Of a stretch of 64,000 nucleotides of DNA, positions 34,021-45,219 are shown piece after piece (position 1 is the first letter of the stretch; the number at the start of each line of letters is the position of its first letter). The stretch lies in NCBI GenBank assembly GCA_047967505.1, contig CM106539.1, one strand, 5' to 3'. A program made the translations under genes and the position numbers. This stretch comes from Dipteris shenzhenensis (lineage: Eukaryota; Polypodiophyta; Polypodiopsida; Gleicheniales). The notes under the pieces were generated by a model, which was given only the letters and a program-made list of their open reading frames with translations, was not told the origin of the DNA and made no database searches.

Positions 34021-36891
34021 ATGTCGGGGTCTTCTTCCTCTGCGTCTTGGGGCCAGAACGAGAGCCAGCAGCAGAAACGACGCGGGCGGAACCAGAACCG
34101 GTACTGGGACGAGCACCAGCTCCCGGCGGAGGAGGCGCCTCGGCGGCGCCAGCCGCGGCAGCACAGCCTCCGGCTGAAGCGGGGCGTGTTCGCGGGGAGT
34201 GGGGCGAAGCGGGGTGGGGGAAGAGGAGGGGGTCCGCCGAGCACGCCGGTGCCGAGCTGGAAGCTGTACGAGAATCCGTTCTACGAGGGGCTGGCAGCAG
34301 CCGTGGCGGCAGCAGCAGCAGCCGCGGTGGCGAGGCAGGGAGTAGCGAGCGGGGGGAGGTGGATAGGAACGGAAAGAAGAGGAGAAGATAGAGCAGGAGC
34401 TATGGCGAGGAGAGGAAATGGAGCTTCAACAGGAGAAGCGATGGCGGAAGAAGGAGGAGGAGAACAAGAAGGGGCAGAAGAAGATGAAGAAGACGAGGGG
34501 GGAGAAGAAGAACCAAGAGCTGGTTCTTCTTCTTCTTCCCATGTAGCTATGGCTATGGCTGCCGGAGGGCGTCTCTCTGTGTCTGCTCGCAAGCTAGCGG
34601 CCTCGCTATGGGGAGAGCTCCAGGACGCCAACAGCAGCCCCTGCAGCCACCTCCAATCGCGGCCTTCTCCCATATCGGCCTCTGATTCTCCAGCTATGAA
34701 TCGTTCATCCATCCTCCTGCACGCGTCCAAGGTACAAAAGGTTGCGCTTGTGTCGATTGATCGCTCGAAATGTGTGTGTCTTGTGTGTAAACGAGAGACT
34801 GAGAGGGAGATCAGAGCTTGCTCTGCATTTCTTGCTGCAAAGATTTGCGCCATTGTTGGCTGAAGAATCAAAGATCGTCTTGCTCTGTGTCTTCTTTAAA
34901 TGCCGGACTGACAAGGTGAGGTTTGATGCGCCTCTGTTGCATTCCAGACTCCGGAGGTTCCCAGAAAGAGTCCACAGCCGAGGACAGCCGCCACGATTAG
35001 TCCTACCCCAAAGCCGATCGCAATCATTCGCCCCAAGCCCTCCGGAGAAGGAACCTTGCACGGGAATGGCAGTTATGGATCTCCTCTTGGGGTGAGATTT
35101 CTATCTCGCAATTTGTAATCTTGGGTGTGTGTGTGTCTGTGTTGCCTATGAAAATTGTGTCAAGCTCTTTCATTTTCATTCTTGTAGATGGATGCATTGA
35201 AGTCGGCTGCGAACAAGTTTCAGCTTGCCCAAGCTGGCCTAGTCACCTCTCCCAGAGACTACGTCAAAGCATTCAACCGATTGCTCTCCCTTGAAGAGCA
35301 GCAGAGTGATAACACCTCTGTTGTCTCAACCCTGCACGAGGAGCTCGAGCGAGCTCGTGCCCGTATTCAGGAGCTAGAGGCTGCTGAAAAGTCAGCTCGC
35401 AGGGAAGTGGAAGGCTTGTTGAAGAAGTATGCAGACGAAAGAAGCAGGGAGCAAGAGAAATTCCAAGCCGCCTTTCTATCATTAGGGCAGCAATTGGAAC
35501 AGGAAAGGAAGGCTAGAAAGAAGTTGGAACTGCAGAACAGAAAACTATCGAGTGACCTATCTGAGACCAACAAGGCGGGAATTAAAGCCATGAAGGAACT
35601 GGACAAGGAAAGGAAAGCACGGCAGCTGATGGAGGACGTATGTGATGAGCTTGCAAGGGAGATTGGGGAAGATAAGGCAGAGGTTGAGGAGCTGAAAAGG
35701 GAGCATGCGAAAGCAAAAGAGGAAATTGAAGAGGAACGCAAGATGCTCCAAATGGCTGAGGTTTGGCGTGAGGAGAGAGTTCAAATGAAACTTTCTGAGG
35801 CAAGATACGAACTGGAAGCAAATTGCATGGCTTTGGACAGTTTGAGGTTTGAGCTCCAGGCTTTCTTGAGTGCCAGAACCCACCAGCTTCGAGATGGGCT
35901 CGAGCAGCAGGTTGAGGCCAATGAAGCTCAAATGCTAAGAGGGGCTGTAGAGAAATTGCAAGCACAAACAGCAATATCAATGCGTTTGATGGATGCCACA
36001 GCTTGCCAATCTTCAGGATCTTCTGATAATTCTGCTTCTTCTGAGGACATACACTCTCTTCAGCTCTCCAAGGATAACATGGAGTCTGAATCCAGATGGG
36101 TTATGGACCACAAACCACCTCCGATTTCTGATGTCTCGGGTCGGCTGTGGACAAATCGCAAGCATTCTACAAGGAGGAGGAGGAGCCAAGCTGCTCTCAA
36201 ATCTTATGGAAGCAGACCACAGGGGCTTAATAGGTTGGATGACGGGGATATGGAAGAGGATAGATTTAGGGAGGGTGAAAGTCGAGTAGAAGTTGAAAGT
36301 GACGACGAGGCTAGTGAATGGGAGTATGCTGATGCCAGCAGATATGAGAGGAGAAGAGAGAAGAGCAACTGGAGTGCAGATCAGGATGATGAGAATGAAG
36401 GTCAAAGAGATGATGAAAGTGCATGGCAAAGTGTGACTGACATGGATGAAGAGAACCAGCTAAGATCCTCTCCAGAGCTCAGTGGAACAAGGATGTACAG
36501 GTTATCAGACACATCAGTTAGGACAACAGAGGAGGGTAGGCATAATCGAATAATGTATGACCAATCTGGAAATGGTCACTTCTTTCCTCATACAAGTTCA
36601 AATGTATTTCATGCAGAAGATGACTCTGAATCTGCTGCAGGATGCTCCCCGAGTAAGCAGCAACCCCGAAACTCCATTGGTAGTCCGTGCTTGAGGACGC
36701 AGAAGGGAGAATGGTCCATTGCGGAAGCTGGCAACAAGGGTGTCACTCGAGAGGAGAGGTTACCTCAAGAGGGTTCCATGGATTGGCCAAGACCTTTCAG
36801 AAGCAACAGCCTGCAGGCCAAGCTTTTAGAAGACAGAATGGACAGTCCACAATACCAGCCTAGACATGCAAGAGTCAAGCATAAAAGATAG
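34021..36891 (+). CDS. Plant coiled-coil protein, At3g11590/At5g41620-like
   Basis: Three exons, 34021-34731, 34948-35091 and 35188-36891 (stop TAG), give 852 codons. Both introns have GT-AG ends and phase 0: donor CAAG/GTAC with acceptor TTCCAG, and donor GGG/GTGAG with acceptor TTGTAG. Seen in the protein: Arg-rich N-terminus with KRGV (residues 53-56), Gly/Ala and Glu-rich low complexity, SARKLAASLW (188-197), a long charged coiled coil (about 325-510) ending in SLRFELQAFL, an acidic Ser-rich region, and the C-terminal signature WPRPFRSNSLQAKLLEDRM (818-836). These motifs in this order are typical of a plant family often labelled USO1-like or FAM184-like; BRANCHLESS TRICHOME is a distant relative. 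The molecular role is not established; cytoskeleton or trafficking scaffolding is inference. The gene looks intact, and nearby transposons do not interrupt it. Confidence 0.87.
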
Positions 36892-37260
36892 GAGCTTGAA
36901 AGCAATGTGGCATGCAAGAACTGCAGTCTTTGATGCTGGTAATATGTGCTTTCAAAGCTCGGAATTTTCCTTATCGTATCATCAATAGTGGGTTCTCCAA
37001 AGTTCTACAATCCATTGCCAGCTCTGGAAGTCCAACCAGAAGAGCTTTGGAGGTAAAATATTATTTTCATCTTTTCATTCTTACCGAACCATATTTAATC
37101 AGGTTGCAGTCACGAACAAGAAGCATGTGCCTCGTGGCCTGTACATGTGCGCTCAAATCGTGGCTCTTCACAATGAAGTCACTTTCAAGGGCCTGTGTAT
37201 TTATGTTAAAATCTCACTTTTGTAAGTCCTTTGTTCCGGCCCTGGGGAGAATATAATTTG
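36892..37260 (+). other. Probable 3' untranslated region
   Basis: Follows the stop of the coiled-coil gene. No clear AATAAA signal. A splice-like pattern (CTGCAG at about 36926 and GAGGTAAAA at about 37051) suggests a possible alternative 3' exon, with no other support. Confidence 0.35.
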
Positions 37261-37940
37261 AAAATAGAGCCTACACTAGGAGGAAGCAAGGCAGTTTGTG
37301 CACTCGCTCCAACAGTGATTTTGAAAGAGAGAATCCAACGCTTCTAGCTCCTCTTCATTTCTCATATTAAGAAAAAATATGTTTTATCTGCTTCAACCCT
37401 ACGTGGCCAGTATACATAATACAGTTAGGTAAGAGAGAGTGGCAAAGTTCAGGGTTTGTCTAGTTGGATGTTTACACACTCGAGGTAATAGTGACAGTTG
37501 TGCGCTCATAGCATCCATCGAGACTCAATTCTACCACAGACATGCAAGGAAATCTCAATCCAAGGGGGAAAACACAAGTGAAAAGAGTTCAGTTAGTCTG
37601 CTTTAGTCCAAACAAGGTTGAGGCGGCTGTGAGCATGACATTGTTGTCAAATGTTGACTCTTGGATACTGTCAGCTGATGATTAAGAGTCACCTTTTGCT
37701 AATATCTTAATTAATTAGGTCCAGGTGAGTGAGCATCTTGAATGTCTCCAAGAGCTTTTTGGCCTGCCTTTAGGTAGCCTTAGTGAAGGTTCAACTTTCA
37801 AAAACCAAAAATAATTTCTAGCATTTTCCACATGTTTTTTTTTTCAAATTCTTTGATTGGTTGGTGTGTTGACTTCAGAGCATGTCTTTCAAATTTGGGT
37901 GTGCTGTTTTTGATGAGCATTCATTCCTTCTCTCTCCTCT
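37261..37940. other. Unassigned DNA downstream of the gene
   Basis: No coding signature seen. A T9 run lies near 37835. Confidence 0.4.
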
Positions 37941-37978
37941 TCCATTTCTCTCTCTCTCTCTCTCTCACTTTGGGCAAG

Positions 37979-38026
<48 letters not shown>

Positions 38027-38062
38027 TTCTTCTCTCTCTCTCTTCTCCTTCTTCTTCTCTCT
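37941..38062. repeat. (TC)n microsatellite
   Basis: About 120 bp of nearly pure TC interrupted by short CTT phrases and ACTTTGGGCAAGCC. Both strands give artificial Ser/Leu- or Arg/Glu-rich frames. Confidence 0.95.
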
Positions 38063-41000
38063 CTTGGCAAGCCACATGAATGAAATTCATTTTGTTTGAA
38101 CCTTGATTCTTTAGTGCACAACACCCTCATGACCTGCAAAGCCGCCCTCAATTAGGACTCCCTTAATCGAATGGTTCCTAACCTTCACGAATAACTTTGG
38201 AACCACTTCGTCTTAGATCTTTGTCTCGGCCACATCTACTCTATTTGTCAAAGTAGTGGCTTGCTACAAGACTCTGACCCAGATGACCTACGAGAAGACA
38301 TGGCTACATATGCATAAACTATAAAAAAGACCCCATATTAGCATGTCTTTCTATTTAAAAAAACTTGACATGAATCATAGGAAATAAGGCAAGAAAGGGA
38401 ATACGCACTTGAGATAAAATATGAAGAGCTATAGTAAACAATAATAGAGAAATAGGGAGAGATACCTACAGTCTTTGAATAATTTAGTACACTGGGGAGC
38501 TATTTCAAAAGATTGACCCATTGCAATCACTACATTTAATTCAAAAATTTCTCCCAGGTTGTACTGATCTTAATCTACTACATTGGGGTGTCTTTAATTT
38601 TTTGCTATGGTATTCAACGTAACATCAGTCATCTTCATATTTTGATTCTTCGGTTGTGTAGCTTGCCTAATTGCATATGTTGCAGTATTATTTTGATCAA
38701 CATATGTTACCTGACTATCCTTTTCTTTCTTTTGGGCTCGATGATGATCCCCTTTTTTATAACAATTTTCTTGTGTAGCAATTTGTTCGTTGGATTTTTC
38801 ATTTCCATATTTCTCAACTTTGTATTGTTGGTGAGGTTGCTCAATAACTACAAATGAGGCTTCCTTTTTCCTTTAAGGGAAGCCAGTTGATTTGGCGAGC
38901 ACCCTTAATTGTGCCACAAAGTCATACACTATTCCCTAGCAATTTGCTTTTTGTTGAGCTCCAACATTTGAACTCACCTTGAAATCTTTCTAGGAAGGCT
39001 TCATCAATGCAATCCATGAAGTTCATTATTCTATGATAGTTGTAGAAAACAACATCAACCTTTAAACCCTTATCCAATGCAACATATGTAGCCAAGTGTT
39101 TGGTAGAGGGGGAGCATAATTTCCCAATTAATTGGCCTATATCTAGATCAACGACCATATCTTTTAGCTACTCCCAATATTGTCCTTTAACATTAATGCC
39201 TTGTCTATACTAGGAAATTCCACTATTTTCCTCCCATTTTTCCCTTCCTCTTGTAATTCCAAAAACACAAAAAATGTTATTAGACATGCTCATATCTTAG
39301 AGACATTTAGTAACAAGAGGAAACATTTAGTGCACGTACAATTTATGTAGTGGAAAAAGAAAAGCATGCAAATTTCATGCATTTCACACTTTATGCCTAC
39401 AACCTCCTTTGCATCACAACTTGCCTTGTGGCCACAACTCCCTCTTCTTGTTCACAGCTCTCAAGTCCTCTCATGCACCTCCAAACCAAATGTGACCAAA
39501 CGGTACATCCCACATTCATAAAGATATGCATGGGGTCTAAAATGTGATTGTTTATCAATTAACCCCAATAAGAAATATCATGGAAGATTAATATACTTTT
39601 CATCCTAGGTGGTAGATGCTCTTTATTATCTCTCGATCCACCTAGCTAATCACTTGGCAAGTGGTTTTAGACCAATGATCCCATCACATGTAGGGTGAGC
39701 GTGCAAGTCATACACTTAGTTTTGAAAGTATTGTGCCTCCAATCAATCACCACAAATAGGACAAGCATGGTACCCACTTGTTCTTAGACCTACATGCATA
39801 AGAGCAAGGTTTAGTACCATACATTTTAAGACACACATCTTAAGACACATCTATTACAAAGGGGAAGTTACTCTTACCTAACCCCTCTTTGTATCTCGGG
39901 AGTTCATGCATGTTTATGTTAAGGTTCCTCTAAAGTTATTCCTTGGAGCTCTAGAGATATCGAAACATAACAGAGTCTTTTTGCATAAGATTTGCAATTA
40001 TGCCTTGGAGCTCTAGAGATATCAATGCATTAGTCCCTCTGCATAAGATTTGCAGAGGATTTGCACTTGCATTTGAAAAGGCCTCATATTATCTTAATTT
40101 TGACAATTCAACCTTCGCCACATTATTGCAATCATTGCAAATTTGACAATTAGTTGAGTGCAAAAGAACTATCTAAAGTTATGGTTAACCACAAATAGTA
40201 GTGCAATCATTTTCCAAACATGAAAATCCTTAATGATTTTGAAAAGATAAGCCAATATATTTATGAAGATATTCATCAAAGCAAATGAAAGCTATTCAAT
40301 AATTACACTAGACGCACAGTCCACAACCAGTCAATAAATATATTTTATATTGTGAAAATTAACAAGGACATTGTGAAAAGAAAGCAAATGAGATAGAGTT
40401 CTTAGTACACATGCAATCATATATGCTACTGACAACCCAACCTACACTTGAAGTAGAAGAAATTTAGTAAAAATGCATATTTTCATGTTGAACTTGGCAT
40501 GTATCTACATCTAAGTCACCTATGTGACCGATATCAGAGTTGATTAGATGCATAACTTGATGAAAATGTATAAAAATTTTGGAAAAGCACTCAATGTCTA
40601 ACTCCATACCAAGTGAGCTACTAACAAAGTGATAGATCATTTAATATCCTAGACACTTTTTTAATAATTAATCAAGCAACTAGATGTAAATGTATGCAAA
40701 TGACAATCAATGTCAAAGTCTTTCTGCATGTGAAGACATTTTCAAATATTGAACAATTACAATAGATCACAATCACATGAGTGATATAGATATAATGATC
40801 AATATATGCAACAATGTCGTCAACAAATCATTTTCAACTCAGATCTAGAGAATAATCATGTAGTGCTAATAGCTAAATTCTAAGCTTAGCAGCCAGCAAG
40901 CCATTATTGACCAAATCTAGGAATTATTCGAACCCATGATGGACATGCTACTACTATACTACTCCGAGCTCCTACAATTTATCGAGAAGCTCATGGGCTC

Positions 41001-41360
41001 TGCAATAACCTAGGCCACCACTATGTCACATCACTTACTTGATGTATGCAAAACTCATGTAGAGAAAGGGATGGATCTCACTTCTCTGCTTAAAAGATAT
41101 AGGCACAAGTTCGAGGAACTAGGTATTGTTGATCCTGAGCTTTGACCCGGTGGCTGAACAGTGGTCTGAAGACTGGCTCCAATATCCTGAGGGCGGGAGC
41201 CAATTAATATTGGTTCACTTTACACATGGACACCAACACTGACACCTAGGTGCCTAGACTTCCTAGGTAGGCTAGCCTTGCTAAGTTCATTGGAGGAGTG
41301 CCTTGTCCATCTACAACTTCGACCCTTCAAAGGCCCGCATTGTCCCTAGAATGCCAATGC
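38063..41360. other. Unassigned AT-rich DNA
   Basis: No gene or transposon domain recognised over 3.3 kb. A roughly 60-bp imperfect duplication based on CCTTGGAGCTCTAGAGATAT occurs at 39941-40055. The segment 40900-41160 has a more coding-like composition but no motif. Confidence 0.4.
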
Positions 41361-41612
41361 TTGACTCTCAAATGACGCAAAACAAATACAAGCCTCGCCA
41401 TTGGAATCCCACGATCTGGGCTTCTAGTTTGAGTAGAGATTGATTCGAGTAGGTTTGGAATCGAGAAGACACGCTTTTGGCACTTACTCTGTGTATTGTG
41501 CTATAGAATTGAATGGCCCAATGTGATCTAAGCTCCATCTTTAGAATTCTTCTCATGGTTGTCTTGCTTGCAATGGCATATCATGATGTGGTAGGAGTCT
41601 ACCTGTTCTCTA

Positions 41613-42467
41613 TCAAACATCAAAGTTAAAACACCAATCATGTGAATCCTTGAATAGGGTACTCTTTCCTAAGCTAGCTTGTAAGACCTTTTGAGCTATT
41701 AGCTCACTACTAAAATGATCTCTTGTAGGCCCAATATGTGCCTCGGTGAGTGCTATTGCTTGTAGATGTGGCAGGACCCAATAGTGCAATACTCCATCTA
41801 TACCTTGGTGTATAGCTGACACAAGTCAAAGTTTACTTCCAAGCCTTCAAATCCAACTTCTTGCATGCATCTTAGAGCATTTTCTCAGGAAATGTGCCTT
41901 GTGGTAGGTATTGTAGCCCTGGGGCGCCAACTCCCTTTAGTAAGAAAACCTATCAAAATCTTGAGTATGAGATGAATTTAACAATATGCCATGCGTAGAA
42001 ATTATTCAAATTAACATAGTTGTGTTCTACACTAAAAGAGCTTCAAATATGTCTTTACACCTTGAAATTTGGGTAACACATGAAAAAGTTACATTCATTT
42101 GAAAGGGTATGGGTTTTATTTTATTATATTTTTTGTTTTACCCCCCCATCCAAAAGACCCCCCCCCCCCTTGGGCCTTACATATTATGAAAAATATGTAC
42201 AAATCTTAAAATCTTGCATATTTTTCAAGGTATATACCTTACCCTGGATTTTGGACGAGGGTAGTAACATATTATATAGTGAGTTGGCACCCCAGGATTA
42301 TAGCATTTCAACATACTTAGTCTTAGAGAAATCCATAGCAAACAAATGGGCATTGAGCAATTCAATTGCCACTCCCTAGCTATTATCTGAGGCATTAAAT
42401 TGTGACAAGTAGTCTGCCCTTACATGGGACTTACCTAGTTTTTGAACGATTTTGAAAACGAACTGTT
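41613..42467 (-). pseudogene. Gypsy relic F, RNase H end and integrase zinc-binding part
   Basis: On the minus strand 42467-42385 reads FKIVQKLGKSHVRADYLSQF, the end of a Ty3/gypsy RNase H, up to a stop at about 42386. Further on, 41822-41613 reads GPTRDHFSSELIAQKVLQA and TLFKDSHDWCF, the integrase zinc-binding region. The right continuation of F lies beyond element H at 45220. The copy has stops and gaps and is an old relic. Sequence left of 41613 may hold more of it but is not readable. Confidence 0.8.
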
Positions 42468-42812
42468 TGTTGAGATATGGTGCCATGAGCACATACATTA
42501 AAGGGTTAAGGTATGTGCTAAGGAAAGAATTAAAGTAGCCACCCTAGGATGTGGACTACATGATGTGGATAAATGGATTGAGGATATCCACAAGGAGAGA
42601 TGTGGATGAGAGGATCCCACATGGTTTGACTATTCTAAAGGCTCTCTCTATATAAGAAGCCTATCATGTATTGTTGAGCATACATATTTGCAATAGATTG
42701 AGTATTGCCTACCTTGTGTCTCTCTCATGGAGTTTCTTCTATGGTTTGATCCTCCGTGATCTTTATGCCCATTGAGTGATAGATTAGACTAAGTAAGATC
42801 CGCACTTTGTCA
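42468..42812 (+). repeat. 5' LTR of element H
   Basis: Starts TGTTGAGATATGG and ends CGCACTTTGTCA. TATA candidate CTCTCTATATAAGAAG at about 42645-42660. Confidence 0.93.
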
Positions 42813-42824
42813 TGGTATCAGAGC
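42813..42824 (+). other. Primer binding site of element H
   Basis: TGGTATCAGAGC, a perfect match to the initiator tRNA-Met 3' end, directly abutting the LTR. Confidence 0.93.
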
Positions 42825-44863
42825 AAGTTAAGCTAAGCTAAGCCTAGATTAGGTTTAGGTCATTGAGAGAGAGATCCAATACTCCTTAGGTAGTTAGAGA
42901 TTTTCGTTCATTGAGAGGTGCTTATCCTTGAGAGATTTCCATTCTTTCTCTTGGGTGTTTATGAGAGTTCTTGTGAGGTTCATTCTTCCTAAGTGGTCTT
43001 TTTTGCTCATTGAGAGAGAAACATCTCTATTCTTCTTCTCCAAGAGAAAGAGAGGGAGATACTCTGAAGGCTATGACCTAGAGTCATGAGCTACCACACG
43101 TAGCAACTACAAGCTTCATCGTGCCACCCCTCGACTCGGCTAGACACCTTGAGCAACGACTCAAATGAGAGCTCGACAATGCAAATAGCACTCAGCTCTA
43201 AAGGATGACTGAACAACAGGCTCCGCGTAGTGTGGCTCCTCTCCATTTCTGAAGCTCTGGAAGTGAGAATTATCTACGAGGATGCAATGCGGAAAGCTGG
43301 CTCCGAGAAAGCATAGAAACTACAGCTCTTCTATAGCCCAAGACTTCATCTATGTCAACCCCCAACGAGCCGATGCCTCATCGTCCAAAAGCTTCTCCAC
43401 CGTCCAACAGCGACCTTCAACCACTATATTGACTGTAGAAGCTAGAGTGAATGGGGTAGCAGCTGCACGTCCGACCTGAGTATCCCGGGTGGCTCCAACG
43501 AGCAATCGGCTCCAGTCTCGACCTTATGCTCTAGAGAGCCATAGCCGCACGGCTCACTGGCCTGCAGCCAGCCGACAACCAAAATGGCCTCTACATCTCC
43601 ATATTCGACTTGCTAGTAGCAAACAAGGCCAGCTCCATCACCAATGACTCATGGGAAAGTCCAGCAGAACTCCATGCAATCCAACGTGATGCTCCAGTGC
43701 AACAGCCATCTCTAGCAACAATAGCCATCTCCGAACAGCCAACCAACCTTCACGTTTGCCTCTGCAAGGTGCTACAAACGAACAAGAGGAAGCGAGCTGA
43801 TAGAAAAGCCTCAACGAATGGCCGATAGCCCTCTTGCTAGCCTCGAGCTCCTACATGACCTTGACATAGCTAAAATCCTCCATACCACAGCTCCACTTCT
43901 CCAAATGAGGCGACGGATCCGCGATCCTCCATTGCCGTCCGCGTCATCGGCAGCTAGAGAAGCTTCAAAGCTATTCTCTGTTTTCTCCCTAAGGTTAGAC
44001 CTTAGAAAAATGACATGTGGCAGATAGCCTCTAACTAGGGTTAAGTGAAGTTAACCTGTGGTTCATAGGCTTGGTCAATTTCATGCCATGTGGTAGATAG
44101 GTTCTAACCCTGGTTAGCATAGTGGTTAAGTTTATGGTTAGGTTCAGTTACTTGGACCATGGTTAAGTTTTCTTAGACCTGGGTTAACTCAATCTGGTTA
44201 GAAGACTGCCACATGGCATAGTGCCACCCATGCACAGTCCCTTTGTAAGCACAGTTTGAATTCTGCATGTAAATCCCTGTGCCACATCATCAAGGCCCCC
44301 TCTTCTTCACATAAACTTCGACAAGCCGTAACTTCCAATCCAGGAAGAATTTGTATGCGCTCCAAAAAGGAAAAGTGATCGTCTTTTCAAGCTCTACGTG
44401 CTTGTCAAGTCAGAATCATTGTTAGCAATTACACACTGCCATTGAAGCAAAATAAAGCTCATGGTAAGACCTTTGCAACAAATGGAAAAGCATGAATGCA
44501 CACATCATTGTCATAAGCATGCCAAAAGCTCAAGTGCATGAGATGACCATAGCAAAAAGCATGGCATCCACACATAAAGCATCAAGGCACATGGAAGAAC
44601 AAAGCATCATGCATCAAGCTACATCGAGCGAAGAAGCAAATGCCATCGACATGAAGCATTGAAAAGCAAAATCCTTGCCACCTTTAGCCCACACATTTGT
44701 AAAACAAGCCTGACCACCTGAGAGTAGCAATGAAAGCACCCAGGGGAGGTATTGCAATGTAAGCCACACTTGACCGCCTTATGTAGCAAGGTATGCACTA
44801 AGGGGAGGTGATGGAATGTAAACTCACATCTGACCACCTTGCAGTAGCCAAAGGATCATGGCA
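42825..44863 (+). other. Internal region of element H
   Basis: No retroviral domain. Frames up to 72 codons at 43282-44027 have a coding-like, GC-richer composition and may be decayed gag or captured host sequence. From about 43990 to 44220 the sequence is full of GGTTAAG/GGTTAG-type phrases. From 44280 to 44420 it resembles the leader upstream of relic D (CCAGGAAGAATTTG versus CCAGGAGGAATTTG, and a CAAAAAGG phrase in both). The last 200 bp repeat a roughly 60-bp unit that ends in GGGGAGGT. Confidence 0.6.
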
Positions 44864-44874
44864 CCAAGGGGAGG
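44864..44874 (+). other. Polypurine tract of element H
   Basis: CCAAGGGGAGG directly before the 3' LTR. Similar purine tracts occur at about 44742 and 44800 in the repeated units upstream. Confidence 0.8.
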
Positions 44875-45219
44875 TGTTGAGATATGGTGCCATGAGCACA
44901 TACATTAAAGGGCTAAGGTATGTGCTAAGGAAAGAATTAAAGTAGCCACCCTAGGATGTGGACTACATGACGTGGATAAGTGGATTGAGGATATCCACAA
45001 GGAGAGATGTGGATGAGAGGATCCCACATGGTTTGACTATTCTAAAGGCTCTCTCTATATAAGAAGCCTATCATGTATTGTTGAGCATACATATTTGCAA
45101 TAGATTGAGTATTGCCTACCTTTTGTCTCTCTCATGGAGTTTCTTCTATGGTTTGATCCTCCATGATCTTTATGCCCATTGAGTGATAGATTAGACTAAG
45201 TACGATCCGCACTTTGTCA
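44875..45219 (+). repeat. 3' LTR of element H
   Basis: 345 bp, TGTTGAGATATGG to CACTTTGTCA, same length as the 5' LTR with about six substitutions. Confidence 0.93.

Larger units (their letters stand above)
42468..45219 (+). mobile_element. Non-autonomous LTR element H nested in gypsy relic F
   Basis: Two LTRs of 345 bp each (42468-42812 and 44875-45219) flank about 2.06 kb. A tRNA-iMet primer site follows the left LTR, and AAGGGGAGG precedes the right LTR. The flanking 5-mers are CTGTT and CTCTT, a near-matching target duplication. No reverse transcriptase, integrase or protease motif is visible inside, so the element must have depended on another element's enzymes. Orientation follows the primer site. 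About six differences between LTRs by eye point to a moderately recent insertion. Confidence 0.9.

Noticed and set aside
33759-34391. 210-codon frame overlapping exon 1 of the coiled-coil gene
   Set aside because: Out of frame with the conserved family motifs (KRGV, SARKLAASLW). Arises from GC-rich sequence with few stops.
35367-35980. Minus-strand Ser/Leu-rich frames of 120-130 codons
   Set aside because: They are the antisense of the coiled-coil exon 3, whose Glu/Lys-rich codons read as Ser/Phe/Leu on the other strand.
37832-38151. Ser/Leu- and Arg/Glu-rich frames
   Set aside because: Created by the (TC)n microsatellite.
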